Shown one piece after another: positions 9,008 to 17,147 of a stretch of 64,000 nucleotides of DNA. A model generated the notes under the pieces. It had not been told where the DNA came from. It saw nothing but the letters and a program-made list of their open reading frames with translations, and did not search any database. The stretch's first letter is position 1. Each line of letters starts with the position of its first letter. Source of the stretch: CAZTGB01 sp964612965 (lineage in GTDB: Bacteria; Patescibacteriota; Microgenomatia; UBA8517); contig CAZTGB010000004.1 of NCBI GenBank assembly GCA_964612965.1, forward strand, positions 1 to 64,000. Direction: 5' to 3'. The position numbers and the translations under genes are program-made.

Positions 9008-9058
9008 CCATTTCTCACCATTACAAACCATTTAATAGTATTTTCACAGACATGTCAA
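9008..9058 (-). promoter_or_regulatory. dcw operon promoter with candidate MraZ operator
   Basis: On the minus strand TTGACA (9053-9058), a 17-bp spacer and TTAAAT (9030-9035) form a good sigma-70 promoter. AATGG begins three repeats at exact 10-bp spacing (CCATT on the plus strand at 9008-9012, 9018-9022 and 9028-9032). This matches the known layout of MraZ boxes, TGG-containing direct repeats one helical turn apart. The upstream repeat overlaps the -10, so bound MraZ would block RNA polymerase. Binding itself is inferred. Confidence 0.75.
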
Positions 9059-9095
9059 GTGCCTACTTCACGGTTTTCACTAAAATACACGCAAG

Positions 9096-9112
9096 TTTGT
9101 CAATTTGACAAA
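9096..9112. promoter_or_regulatory. perfect 17-bp palindrome upstream of the dcw promoter
   Basis: TTTGTCAA, a central T, then TTGACAAA: 8-bp arms with no mismatch. It lies 38 bp upstream of the dcw -35 box and 15 bp past the stop of the preceding gene. It lacks a T-tract, so it looks more like an operator than a terminator. No protein can be assigned. Confidence 0.45.
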
Positions 9113-9127
9113 GAAGATTTACTAAAA

Positions 9128-9775
9128 CTATTCCGTAACAACTTTCTCAGCGTGGGGCTTACCATCTGAAGCAAACACGGCATAGCCGTTTTGATAAATA
9201 ACCACACTTGATGGATTTGGTTCCGCAAACGTCATCATTGTTACGAAAAACACACCTTTAGCGGTTTTTTCTAGTTCATACTTAAATTCCCCGTCAGGCA
9301 TTGAAAGAGTTGTTGTACCAGTTTGCATTGCAAACTTTGTAGAAAGTTTACCAAGAAGTTTTCCTTTTTCATCCCTAAACCTCAAAGTAATAGTTCCACC
9401 ATCAACTCCCTCATCATACCTAAACTTGCCAGACGATTCGGAACCCAGAAGCAAGTCCTTAATAACATCAGCACCCGTTAGCTTCACCGTCCCAGGAACG
9501 CCTTGAGTACGTCCATCAGGAAGAGTGTAGAGAAGTTCATAATCAAGTGAGGCCGCTTTTTTGACTTTAATTTGAGCAATAGTAAGCTTCAAATAGTGCC
9601 CATCGGAAGATGGAACAAGCATTACAATTGGTCTCTCTTCAACCGGAATCTCTTTTACAATCTCCTCTTCTGGGGCTCCTCCTTTTTTAGAATTTTTGAC
9701 CAGAACAAAGGCAACAACCAAAACAAGAAGACCAACCCCAAGAAGAATTAAAGGTAAATATTTTTTTAAGTTCAT
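9128..9775 (-). CDS. membrane-anchored protein of unknown function
   Basis: A 215-aa protein not recognised as a known family. It has a two-Lys N-terminus, one membrane helix (about 7-26), a basic and acidic linker (residues 27-47), and a predicted extracellular part rich in beta-type segments with many Thr, Gly and Lys residues. No Cys or lipobox is present. The start overlaps the glyS stop as ATGA, so it is translated from the same mRNA as glyS, but a functional link is doubtful. It ends 152 bp before mraZ. Confidence 0.7.
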   Translation of the reverse strand: MNLKKYLPLILLGVGLLVLVVAFVLVKNSKKGGAPEEEIVKEIPVEERPIVMLVPSSDGHYLKLTIAQIKVKKAASLDYELLYTLPDGRTQGVPGTVKLTGADVIKDLLLGSESSGKFRYDEGVDGGTITLRFRDEKGKLLGKLSTKFAMQTGTTTLSMPDGEFKYELEKTAKGVFFVTMMTFAEPNPSSVVIYQNGYAVFASDGKPHAEKVVTE

Positions 9776-11133
9776 CCTAGCTTATTCTGAAAATATTCTA
9801 CTAACTTGTCAATAGCTATTCGCTCTTGCGTCGCAGTATCACGGTCTCGAACAGTAACTGAATTATCGTTTAAGCTATCAAAATCAACCGTAACACACCA
9901 AGGGGTTCCAATCTCATCTTGCGCAAAGTAACGCTTTCCGATGTTGCCACGTTCATCCCAAGTAACCACAAAGCTTTTCTTTAAACCACGGTAAACATCA
10001 CGAGCTTTTTCAACAAGTTCTGGTTTATTTGAAAGAAGTGGAAATACGGCAACTTTATAAGGCGCAATTTTAGGGTTTAGTTTTAACACTACCCGACCAT
10101 CATCCTCATTATATGAATTAAATAAAATTATCCCGGTAAGCCTTGATAAACCAAATGTCGGCTCTACAACATGTGGTGTGTATTTCTGATTTGTGTAGGG
10201 GTCTGCATAATCTAAATCTTTTCCAGAATTCTTTGAATGATTTTTAAGATCAAAATCCGTTCTATAAGCAATTCCAAACATCTCTTTAAAACCAAATGGA
10301 TATTTATACTCAATATCCATTGTGCGCTTTGAATAATGTGATCTTTCAAACTCTTCATGTTCTCTCCATCGTAAATTTTCCTCTTTAATTCCAAGACTAA
10401 GTGCCCAATTCCACATTTCATTCCTCCAATATTCAAAAGTTTCCTCCCATCTTTCTTTGGGATTTATGAAATATTCAAATTCCATAAGATCAAATTCAAA
10501 ACTTCTATGAGTAAACTGCCCCATTGTTATTTCGTTTCTATATGCCTTTCCAACCTGAGCAATACCAAATGGAATTTTGACACGAGTTGAATCCAAAACG
10601 TTCTTAAAATTTAAGAATATTCCCTGTGCTATCTCACCCCTCAAATAAGCTAAATTCTTTCCCTCTTCTAATACTCCCAATTTAACCTCAACTAATTGAT
10701 TAAATTTTCGTATTTTAGTCCAATTACTTTTACCACACTTGGGGCATAGAATTTTATTTTCTTTAATAAGTTCTTCCAATTTCTCAAATGGAAGACCCTC
10801 AACCTTAATATCTTTAACATTGTTTTCTATAAGATGATCAGCTCTGGCTCTATTTTTACACTCTTTGCAGTCAATGAGTGCCTCATTAAAGCCAGCGATG
10901 TGACCTGAGGCGTTCCATACCTCGGGCCTAAGGATTGCTGATGCATCAATACCAACCATATCATCTCTATTTAGAACAAAGGTATTCCACCAATAATCCC
11001 TAATATTGTTTTTAAGAAGTGTACCCATCGGTCCATAATCCCAAACATTAGCAAGACCACCATAAATTTCAGGAGAGGGGTAAACAAAACCTCGTCTTTT
11101 GGCGAGTGAAACAACTTTTTCCATTAAATCCAT
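9772..11133 (-). CDS. glyS: glycyl-tRNA synthetase (single-chain alpha2 type)
   Basis: Class II aminoacyl-tRNA synthetase charging tRNA-Gly with glycine. The 453-aa protein shows RRGFVYPSPEIYGG near the N-terminus, motif 1 (WDYGPMGTLLKNN), a zinc-binding insertion with CKEC (89-92) and CPKC (130-133), motif 2 (AYRNEITM..FTHRSFEFDLMEFEYF) and motif 3 (PHVVEPTFGLSR). The C-terminal half is the anticodon-binding domain. This is the archaeal/eukaryal-like and Gram-positive type, not the alpha2-beta2 form. TATAAT at 11143-11148 is 9 nt before the ATG, suggesting its own leaderless promoter. Confidence 0.96.
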   Translation of the reverse strand: MDLMEKVVSLAKRRGFVYPSPEIYGGLANVWDYGPMGTLLKNNIRDYWWNTFVLNRDDMVGIDASAILRPEVWNASGHIAGFNEALIDCKECKNRARADHLIENNVKDIKVEGLPFEKLEELIKENKILCPKCGKSNWTKIRKFNQLVEVKLGVLEEGKNLAYLRGEIAQGIFLNFKNVLDSTRVKIPFGIAQVGKAYRNEITMGQFTHRSFEFDLMEFEYFINPKERWEETFEYWRNEMWNWALSLGIKEENLRWREHEEFERSHYSKRTMDIEYKYPFGFKEMFGIAYRTDFDLKNHSKNSGKDLDYADPYTNQKYTPHVVEPTFGLSRLTGIILFNSYNEDDGRVVLKLNPKIAPYKVAVFPLLSNKPELVEKARDVYRGLKKSFVVTWDERGNIGKRYFAQDEIGTPWCVTVDFDSLNDNSVTVRDRDTATQERIAIDKLVEYFQNKLG

Positions 11134-11142
11134 ATATGAAGA

Positions 11143-11148
11143 ATTATA
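11143..11148 (-). promoter_or_regulatory. -10 box of glyS
   Basis: TATAAT on the minus strand, 9 nt before the glyS ATG and just after the tspO stop (11153). It would start transcription two or three nt before the start codon or at it. Confidence 0.55.
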
Positions 11149-11152
11149 CCCA

Positions 11153-11626
11153 CTACCTATTCAAAAACCAAATGGAAAAGTTAAGAACTGTGGCAAAACT
11201 TACCCAAAATAGATATGGGATAAGTAAATAGGCAGAAAGTTTATCCAATTTACTAAAAACCTTAATAGTTCTTACTAAAAGAACTACCAATACAGAAATT
11301 ATGATTAATCCTCCGAATAAATTTCTAGCTCCAAAGAAAACAGGTGTCCAAATAAAATTAAAGAAGAGTTGCCACCAAAATAGATTAAGTGCTGTATCTC
11401 TTCCCTTTTTCTTTTTAGATAGCTCTAAAATTCTATAAACTGAAATTCCCATCAATGTATAAAGAACTGTCCAAACAGGCCCAAATAAATAATTTGGAGG
11501 ACTAAATGATGGTTTAACTAAACCTGCATACCATGTAGGAATTGAGGCAAATGTAAAATAGGATCCAACTACCCCAACCATCTGGCAGAAGATAATAAGT
11601 CCAAGAAGTTTAAAAAACTTAAGCAT
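11153..11626 (-). CDS. tspO: TspO/MBR family membrane protein
   Basis: A 157-aa five-helix membrane protein. Family signatures are KPSFSPPNYLFGPVWTVLY, the following MGIS, and FNFIWTPVFFGARNLFGGL. TspO proteins bind porphyrins and sterol-like ligands and are linked to stress responses; what ligand a small-genome bacterium would use is unclear. The gene diverges from the LCP gene at 11664. TAGTAT on the minus strand (11633-11638) lies 6 nt before the ATG. Confidence 0.92.
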   Translation of the reverse strand: MLKFFKLLGLIIFCQMVGVVGSYFTFASIPTWYAGLVKPSFSPPNYLFGPVWTVLYTLMGISVYRILELSKKKKGRDTALNLFWWQLFFNFIWTPVFFGARNLFGGLIIISVLVVLLVRTIKVFSKLDKLSAYLLIPYLFWVSFATVLNFSIWFLNR

Positions 11627-11632
11627 TAACTA

Positions 11633-11653
11633 ATACTAGTCCTAAGGTATAAT
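11633..11653. promoter_or_regulatory. divergent -10 boxes for tspO and the LCP gene
   Basis: In a 37-bp intergenic stretch the minus strand has TAGTAT 6 nt before the tspO ATG, and the plus strand has TATAAT (11648-11653) 10 nt before the LCP ATG. The two promoters must overlap, so polymerases probably compete for the region. Confidence 0.5.
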
Positions 11654-11663
11654 AATTGTCTAG

Positions 11664-12716
11664 ATGATAATCCCACTGTTCCAGAAACAACCCAATAGTC
11701 CAATTATCAAATTGGCATTCATTTGTTTGGGAACATTCCTGCTTGGAATTGTAGGCACCTACTCTGTTCTTGGTTTAGTTATTAAAAAACCAAATCAAAA
11801 TTCAGCTCCAACTAAAACATATAATAATCTTTTCGATACCGCTAAAGTAAGTGATGAGTCAAAAAACCAAGAATTTAACGCAGTTCTACTTGGTTCCGGA
11901 GGGTTCGGCCACTCAGGAGGCGGGCTAACAGATAGTATTATTGTTGTGCACGTAAATTCCGAAGATAAAAAGGCAGCAATAATCTCTGTACCACGTGATT
12001 TATATGTCCCAGGGAATAGAAAAATAAATGCAGAAGTTTCAGTCAATGGAGTGGACAGCATTAAAAGCGTTCTTGATGAGGTAACGGGCATTCCAATTAA
12101 TAAATATGCATCGATTGACTTTAATAGCCTAATTAAATTAATTGATACTCTTGGAGGAATTGAGGTCGAGGTTCCAAAGACATTTAATGATAACTTCTAT
12201 CCCATAAAAGGTCTTGAAAATGAACTTTGTGGAAAAAGTCCTGAGGAAGTAGCTTCACTTCATACAAAGTATTCTGGTTTTGAACTAGAAAAGCAGTTTA
12301 CATGCCGTTATGAACAAATTCATTTTGACAAAGGAGTAACACAAATTGATGGTGAAACTGCATTAAAATTTGCAAGAAGTAGACATGGAGATAGCGACTT
12401 TGGAAGAAGCGAGAGACAATTCTCAATTCTTTTAGGTATTGTTAAAAAACTGTCAACTGAAAGTCCATTCAAAAACATTAAAGACGCATATGAAGATTTG
12501 TCCAGTCTAGTTCAAACGGATTTAAACGTTGATGAAGCAATTGAATTATTTAATCTATATGGAAATCCCGAAAAATATGAAATAACTCAAATTTACCTTA
12601 CAGATCAAAATGTTTTGGTTTCCGGAAAAAGTAGTATTGGTGAATATATACTCTTACCCAAGAGTGGAAAGAATAACTTTAATGAAATTAAAGAATTTAT
12701 TTCTTCAAAACTCTGA
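11664..12716 (+). CDS. LytR-CpsA-Psr (LCP) family glycopolymer transferase
   Basis: A 350-aa protein with a short cytoplasmic tail, one membrane helix (about 16-38) and an extracellular LCP domain. Landmarks are LLGSGGFGHSGGGLTDSIIV, SVPRDLYVP with the phosphate-binding Arg, the LGGIEVEVP segment and LKFARSRHGDSDFGRSERQ with the paired Arg residues. LCP enzymes move lipid-linked glycopolymers onto peptidoglycan or proteins, so this protein could anchor the polymer made by the downstream island (inference). Its 3' end overlaps the convergent PIG-L gene by 20 nt. Confidence 0.93.
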   Translation: MIIPLFQKQPNSPIIKLAFICLGTFLLGIVGTYSVLGLVIKKPNQNSAPTKTYNNLFDTAKVSDESKNQEFNAVLLGSGGFGHSGGGLTDSIIVVHVNSEDKKAAIISVPRDLYVPGNRKINAEVSVNGVDSIKSVLDEVTGIPINKYASIDFNSLIKLIDTLGGIEVEVPKTFNDNFYPIKGLENELCGKSPEEVASLHTKYSGFELEKQFTCRYEQIHFDKGVTQIDGETALKFARSRHGDSDFGRSERQFSILLGIVKKLSTESPFKNIKDAYEDLSSLVQTDLNVDEAIELFNLYGNPEKYEITQIYLTDQNVLVSGKSSIGEYILLPKSGKNNFNEIKEFISSKL

Positions 12717-13371
12717 AATATTCTTTCTTTAAATATTTTCTAAAAATGGTGAGGATCCAAATCGCGTCAACCCTTTGAGATTTATGAGCCCTCATAGCAC
12801 TAACTTTAGTTTTGAAATATGGTTTAACATCTACTACTAAATCAACTTCACTTTCATCATATCCCTGTGGAAAATAGACAAAATATTTCTTACCAATTAA
12901 TCTTTTAATCTCACGCTTTTCACAAAAGTACATTAAATTCTTAACAAACGAAAGTCTTTCAAAAAGATAAGTTGTTTCCATTGCAACCGCTATATGGTCT
13001 AAGTGCCCCGAAACTCCGTTAATATCAAAGGTCATAAGGGTATCCGGCATAACATCTTCCAATATTTTTTTAATCGCTCCTGCAACTTCATGATAATTAT
13101 TGTTGCAAAGTGAACCGTCTTTGAAATCTAGGAAATAGACATCCCTAACCCCTAAAATTCTGGCAGAAGCTCTAAGTTCTTCTCTTCTTGTTTCTCCTAA
13201 TTTATCTATGTTATTTCCTTTTGCAAACTTTTGATCAGCGTCTCCATTTGTTACACAAATCACACTAACCTCACATTTTTCTGAAAAGTATGCAATCGAT
13301 CCACCTGGTCCAAACGCTTCATCATCGGGATGAGCAAAAACACAAACTAATTTTTTAGGTTCTATTGTCAT
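12697..13371 (-). CDS. PIG-L family deacetylase
   Basis: LmbE/PIG-L zinc hydrolase, 224 aa. The metal motif AHPDDE is at residues 13-18, with the later HLDH carrying another metal ligand. Family members remove the acetyl group from N-acetylglucosamine-type sugars on lipid or small-molecule carriers. No membrane helix is visible. It lies 2 nt after msrB in the same direction and overlaps the convergent LCP gene, so a role in sugar modification for the cell envelope is plausible but not shown. Confidence 0.9.
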   Translation of the reverse strand: MTIEPKKLVCVFAHPDDEAFGPGGSIAYFSEKCEVSVICVTNGDADQKFAKGNNIDKLGETRREELRASARILGVRDVYFLDFKDGSLCNNNYHEVAGAIKKILEDVMPDTLMTFDINGVSGHLDHIAVAMETTYLFERLSFVKNLMYFCEKREIKRLIGKKYFVYFPQGYDESEVDLVVDVKPYFKTKVSAMRAHKSQRVDAIWILTIFRKYLKKEYFRVLKK

Positions 13372-13373
13372 TG

Positions 13374-13748
13374 TTATTTTTTAGGTTTGAAATCTAAAGC
13401 CAAAGAATTAATACAGTATCTTAAGGATGTTTTGTCGCTTGGTCCATCATTAAAAACGTGACCCAAGTGGCTACCACAATTTGCGCAAGTTACCTCTGTT
13501 CTTATCATCCCTAAGCTTTCATCGGTTATCCTTTTAATGGCTTTTGAGTCTACCATATCCCAAAAAGCAGGCCAACCTGTGCCAGAATCGTATTTAGTAT
13601 CTGAAGAAAATAACTTCTGCCCACAAACAACACAAACATACATTCCGTTCTCCTTGTGCTTGTAATATTTTCCACTTCCTGGGGCTTCCGTTCCCTTTAA
13701 AAAACAAACATTATATTGTTCAGGCGTTAATTTCTTTTTAAGATCCAT
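13374..13748 (-). CDS. msrB: peptide-methionine (R)-S-oxide reductase
   Basis: Repairs methionine R-sulfoxide in oxidised proteins. The 124-aa length is usual. Two CxxC zinc pairs are present (CVVC and CANC), with SGTGWPAF, the HLGHVFNDGP block and the C-terminal RYCINS carrying the catalytic Cys. TAAAAT (13754-13759, minus strand) lies 5 nt before the ATG, just after a rho-independent terminator, so msrB begins its own leaderless unit, probably with the PIG-L gene 2 nt downstream. Confidence 0.97.
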   Translation of the reverse strand: MDLKKKLTPEQYNVCFLKGTEAPGSGKYYKHKENGMYVCVVCGQKLFSSDTKYDSGTGWPAFWDMVDSKAIKRITDESLGMIRTEVTCANCGSHLGHVFNDGPSDKTSLRYCINSLALDFKPKK

Positions 13749-13764
13749 GTATTATTTTACCACC

Positions 13765-13786
13765 AAAAAAGGAGCCCGAAAGCCCC
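13765..13786 (-). terminator. rho-independent terminator with UUCG-type loop
   Basis: On the minus strand GGGGCT, loop TTCG, GGCTCC, then six Ts. The stem contains G-U pairs but the tetraloop and T-tract are classical. It separates the YibE/F-exonuclease transcription from msrB, or ends a small RNA from the intergenic region 13787-13913. Confidence 0.8.
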
Positions 13787-13913
13787 TTTTATCGACTAAC
13801 TATTTAAACCCCTTCTATACAATTAGCAAAACGCCTGACCGGTGTTTACTTTATATATTCCGAGACTAACTCCGAAATTAATCGGAGCGGAGGATTCAGA
13901 CACTTAAGGAAAA
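13787..13913 (-). other. intergenic region, possible small RNA
   Basis: No ORF was found. On the minus strand it has a perfect 6-bp stem CTCCGA/TCGGAG with a 6-nt loop, a repeated GTTAGTC 70 nt apart, and a strong terminator at its end. Candidate -10-like stretches (TATATAAA, TATAGA) occur inside. It does not resemble a tRNA or a known RNA family to me. Confidence 0.3.
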
Positions 13914-13915
13914 CT

Positions 13916-13934
13916 ATAGCCTAAAACAGGCTAT
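13916..13934 (-). terminator. hairpin overlapping the exonuclease-like gene stop
   Basis: Seven-bp stem ATAGCCT/AGGCTAT with a 5-nt loop, followed on the minus strand by AGTTTTCC. It overlaps the stop codon at 13921. The short T-run makes it a weak terminator or an RNA-stabilising hairpin. Confidence 0.45.
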
Positions 13935-14523
13935 TCTGTAAGGAATCTGGAGGCTCCGGATAACTAAAATCAACTTTTACATCATGGGTTTCATTCCAAA
14001 AATCAATAAATTTCAGATACCCATTTTGTAAGCCAAAGTCGTATATATCGCGAGTTATAGCTACATCCATTTCGCAATACTTCTTAAGTTTTGCCAAGCT
14101 TTCAGTATCCCCTTTATTCCAGTAGGTAATGGCATTAGCCCCCGTATCATTTTTTGTTGAATTAAGTGTTGCCCGGGCCAAAGCATCCAAAGAAACTCGC
14201 TTACCTAAGTTTTGTCTAATTTTATTTAGAATGTCAAAATGAGAAAGTTTTACCCAATGAGGGGGTAAGTATGGGGAAAGAGCTGGAACGTCAAAGCCAA
14301 TCGAATTAAAACCAATTATCCTATCCGCCTTCTCAAAGTATGTAAACATTTTAGGAAAATCTTTTCCCCAAAAGCTAATCATTTCACCTTTAATTTCTTT
14401 TAGACTTTCATCAAGTTCTCGAACATAAAGTGAAACAATAGATACTCCCAACTTTGAAGGATCAAATTCGGGGGTTTCATCAAAAAACTTTTTAGTCTCA
14501 CAATCAAAAATTACTTCAAACAT
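13921..14523 (-). CDS. RNase H-like 3'-5' exonuclease domain protein
   Basis: A 200-aa protein with the DEDD-type exonuclease arrangement: FDCET (DxE) near the N-terminus, GFNSIGFDVPAL in the middle, and CEMDVAITRDIY near the C-terminus. It resembles predicted nucleases related to YprB/DnaQ folds. The nucleic-acid substrate is unknown. It lies 13 nt after the YibE/F gene in the same direction, and a minus-strand TAAAAT about 10 nt before the ATG could serve as its own -10. Confidence 0.75.
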   Translation of the reverse strand: MFEVIFDCETKKFFDETPEFDPSKLGVSIVSLYVRELDESLKEIKGEMISFWGKDFPKMFTYFEKADRIIGFNSIGFDVPALSPYLPPHWVKLSHFDILNKIRQNLGKRVSLDALARATLNSTKNDTGANAITYWNKGDTESLAKLKKYCEMDVAITRDIYDFGLQNGYLKFIDFWNETHDVKVDFSYPEPPDSLQNSLF

Positions 14524-14536
14524 ATGGAGACATATT

Positions 14537-15595
14537 TTAAGCTTTTCTTTTAGAAACAGCTAGTGCAGCCAAAAAAGTGGTAACCGGAACAGCAAAAAGT
14601 AGCCCCATGCTCCCAGACAGTGTTCTAACAATTTCCTGTGAAATTAGTTCGCTGTTTATCATAAACCAGATGGGATATTTCTGAGGATTTAATACTATAA
14701 AAAGAAAAATAGGAAGAGATGCCCCTGCATACGCAAGAATAAGCGTATTAACAAGAGATGAAACATGCTCTTGGCCAATATTCAAAGTGCTTTTAACCAA
14801 CTTCCCAAATGTCAATTGCGGGCTTTGTTTTTTTAATTCAAAAACTGTCGCCGATAACCCAGTTGTTACATCATCTAATACTCCTAAAAATCCAATTATC
14901 ATCCCTCCAAGAAGTAGCCCCCTAAAGTTTATCCCTGATGTAAGATCGCCAAACTGAAGCGCATAAACATCCTCACTTCCAAGTCCGGTAAGCCCTGTTA
15001 AGTTTACAAAAATGACAGAAAATATCCCGGCCAGAACTAGTGTAATAAAAGTAGAAACAACAGCGATTGTAGTTTGTTTTGAAAATCCATGAGCTAGATA
15101 AATGCTAGTAACAAGAATTACAAGAGAGCCTACTATGCTTACAAAAATGGGATCTCGTCCTTCTATAATCGCTGGAACTATATATTTAACAATCACAGCC
15201 AAGCTCACAAACATTCCAAAGAATGATCCGAGTCCACGCCATCGGCTAAGAAGAAGAACTAAAACAAAAAAGGAAATTACAATTGCTAATATTTCATTTA
15301 ATCTATGTTTGTCTATTATCTGATAGCTAACATCGCTTTCAGAAAATATCGTTTTATTTACAACAACGATATCACCCACTTTTATATTCAACCCCGCATA
15401 GGGAACATTAAGCTCCTCGCCTTTTTGGGCGCCTTCCAGAAAAATAACTTTCGCTTCGTTATCGCTCATTATCCAAACGATCTTTGCCTTAACAACCTCA
15501 TCTTTGGGGATAGAAACATTCTCCTGGGCATAAGAAAAAACTGGAAATGCAAAAAACAACAATAGGATAATAAATACCAATAACTTTTTAATCAT
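14537..15595 (-). CDS. YibE/F family membrane protein
   Basis: A 352-aa protein: signal-like first helix (about 4-22), an extracellular beta-rich segment (about 25-100), then seven or so membrane helices. The conserved GGMIIGFLGVLDDVTTGLSA stretch and SLVNTLILAYAGASLP are typical of YibE/F proteins. The function is not established in the family. The ATG overlaps the znuB stop (15592-15595), so it is translationally linked to the metal importer, which hints at a transport-related role. Confidence 0.88.
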   Translation of the reverse strand: MIKKLLVFIILLLFFAFPVFSYAQENVSIPKDEVVKAKIVWIMSDNEAKVIFLEGAQKGEELNVPYAGLNIKVGDIVVVNKTIFSESDVSYQIIDKHRLNEILAIVISFFVLVLLLSRWRGLGSFFGMFVSLAVIVKYIVPAIIEGRDPIFVSIVGSLVILVTSIYLAHGFSKQTTIAVVSTFITLVLAGIFSVIFVNLTGLTGLGSEDVYALQFGDLTSGINFRGLLLGGMIIGFLGVLDDVTTGLSATVFELKKQSPQLTFGKLVKSTLNIGQEHVSSLVNTLILAYAGASLPIFLFIVLNPQKYPIWFMINSELISQEIVRTLSGSMGLLFAVPVTTFLAALAVSKRKA

Positions 15596-16383
15596 TTCAA
15601 AATTGATGTTATAAGAAAAACCAGAAGGGCAAGTAGTACTATTACCCCTCCCGCAGGCAAGCTTAGGTAATAAGCCAATATAAGTCCTGCTAATACTGAA
15701 AACAAGGCAATCAACACAGAAAGAAATAAAGCTTGCTTGAAGCTTTTAGCTATTAATTGAGCCGTAATAACTGGAATAACTAACAACGCTCCTATTAAAA
15801 GTATTCCGACTATCCTCATAGCCAGAGAGACGGTAACTGCAGTTAAAACAATAAGAAGCAAATTTACAAATTTAACTTTTACACCGCTTACTTTTGCCCC
15901 CTCTTCATCAAAAGCCACGAAGAATAATTGTTTATAAAATATAAATATAATAAAGGTTGTAAGAGCCGCCAATCCAAGAATTAACATTAAATCTGTTGTC
16001 CCAACAGTTGAAATGCTCCCAAAAAGAAAGCTGAAAAGATTTGAATTAAAGCCTTTGGCAATACTAAGAAGCACTACTGAAAGCGCAAGCCCTCCAGGCA
16101 AAAACATCGCAAGAACCGCCTCTCCCGATACATTTTGTTTTGTTCTGATTATCTCGATTGCAATCGCTGCTAAAATTGTTATAGCAAGAGTTGTAATTAT
16201 CGGAGCGATCCCAAGAAGTAGTCCTATCGCGACCCCTGAAAGAGCAACGTGAGAAAGAGTATCGCCTATCAAAGAAAACCTGCGAACTACTAAAAAAGTT
16301 CCAATTAAAGGAGCAATAACAGCAATTGCAACTCCCGCAATAATTGCCCGAATCATAAAACTGTATTGAAAAATTTCAAGCAT
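15592..16383 (-). CDS. znuB: metal ABC transporter permease (zinc type)
   Basis: ABC-3 family integral membrane subunit, about 263 aa with eight or nine helices. Landmarks are FLVVRRFSLIGDTLSHVALSG near the N-terminus and LLIGALLVIPVITAQLIAKS near the C-terminus. Upstream in-frame starts at 16389 (ATG) and 16410 (TTG) would deepen the overlap with the ATPase gene; 16383 leaves an 8-nt overlap. It forms the importer with the ATPase and binding protein that follow on the same operon. Confidence 0.93.
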   Translation of the reverse strand: MLEIFQYSFMIRAIIAGVAIAVIAPLIGTFLVVRRFSLIGDTLSHVALSGVAIGLLLGIAPIITTLAITILAAIAIEIIRTKQNVSGEAVLAMFLPGGLALSVVLLSIAKGFNSNLFSFLFGSISTVGTTDLMLILGLAALTTFIIFIFYKQLFFVAFDEEGAKVSGVKVKFVNLLLIVLTAVTVSLAMRIVGILLIGALLVIPVITAQLIAKSFKQALFLSVLIALFSVLAGLILAYYLSLPAGGVIVLLALLVFLITSILK

Positions 16384-17140
16384 GATCATGATTGTGATGG
16401 TGTGCCACAAATTTCATATCTTTTCCATAAATCTTCTCTAAATAATCCTCTTTAATAAATTCCTTAGGAGTCAAATGACAAATCAACCTTCCGTTTATGC
16501 AGGCAACCACCGATACCTCATTGGTAACTACATCAATATCATGGGAAACCATAATTAAAGTGAGTCCAAAATCCCTATTCAATTTTCTTAAAAGGCTATA
16601 AAAATCCTTCTGGGCATCAACATCAACCCCGGAAGTGGGTTCATCTAAAATTAGAAGCTCGGGATTTGATACAAGTGCTCTTGCAATAAAACCTCTCTGC
16701 GCCTGCCCCCCTGATAGTTCTCTCAGTTGTGATTTTCTTAAACTTTCAATACCAGCTACTTTTAAAGCATCTTCTACGTTTCTTGATTTATTCTTATTAA
16801 TCCTACCCATCTCAACAATTTCCTCAACCGTTACTGGAAAATTAAATACTTGTGACCCAGCTTTTTGAGGAATGTACGAAATTTTTCCCCAGTCATTAAA
16901 TTTATCAAGATCACTCCCAAAAATCTGAATATGACCTTCTGTGGGGGTTAAAAAACCCAAAATTAATTTAAGAAGAGTTGTCTTGCCGCTTCCATTGGGT
17001 CCAATAAGCCCTAAAAAATCTCCTTTTTTAACATCGAATGTAATATTTTTCAAAACTGGTATTCCTCCATAAGTAAAGCTGACATTATCAATTTTAACTA
17101 AAGGTTGAGTTTCAGAAGAAATAGACTTATTTATTTGCAT
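16376..17140 (-). CDS. znuC: metal ABC transporter ATP-binding protein (zinc type)
   Basis: ABC ATPase of about 254 aa. Walker A GPNGSGKTT, Q-loop IPQKAG, signature LSGGQAQRG, Walker B LLILDEPTSGVD and the switch His (VSHDID) are all present. The C-terminus ends in a His-rich HHHNHDHA tail, suited to binding zinc. An ATG at 17221 is in frame but would overlap znuA by 74 nt; the ATG at 17140, 7 nt after the znuA stop, is preferred and still leaves about 15 residues before the ABC domain. Confidence 0.94.
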   Translation of the reverse strand: MQINKSISSETQPLVKIDNVSFTYGGIPVLKNITFDVKKGDFLGLIGPNGSGKTTLLKLILGFLTPTEGHIQIFGSDLDKFNDWGKISYIPQKAGSQVFNFPVTVEEIVEMGRINKNKSRNVEDALKVAGIESLRKSQLRELSGGQAQRGFIARALVSNPELLILDEPTSGVDVDAQKDFYSLLRKLNRDFGLTLIMVSHDIDVVTNEVSVVACINGRLICHLTPKEFIKEDYLEKIYGKDMKFVAHHHNHDHA

Positions 17141-17147
17141 TGGGTTT

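Noticed and set aside
13787..13913. tRNA gene
   Set aside because: No cloverleaf, no TTCRANTC-type T-loop and no acceptor stem could be found.
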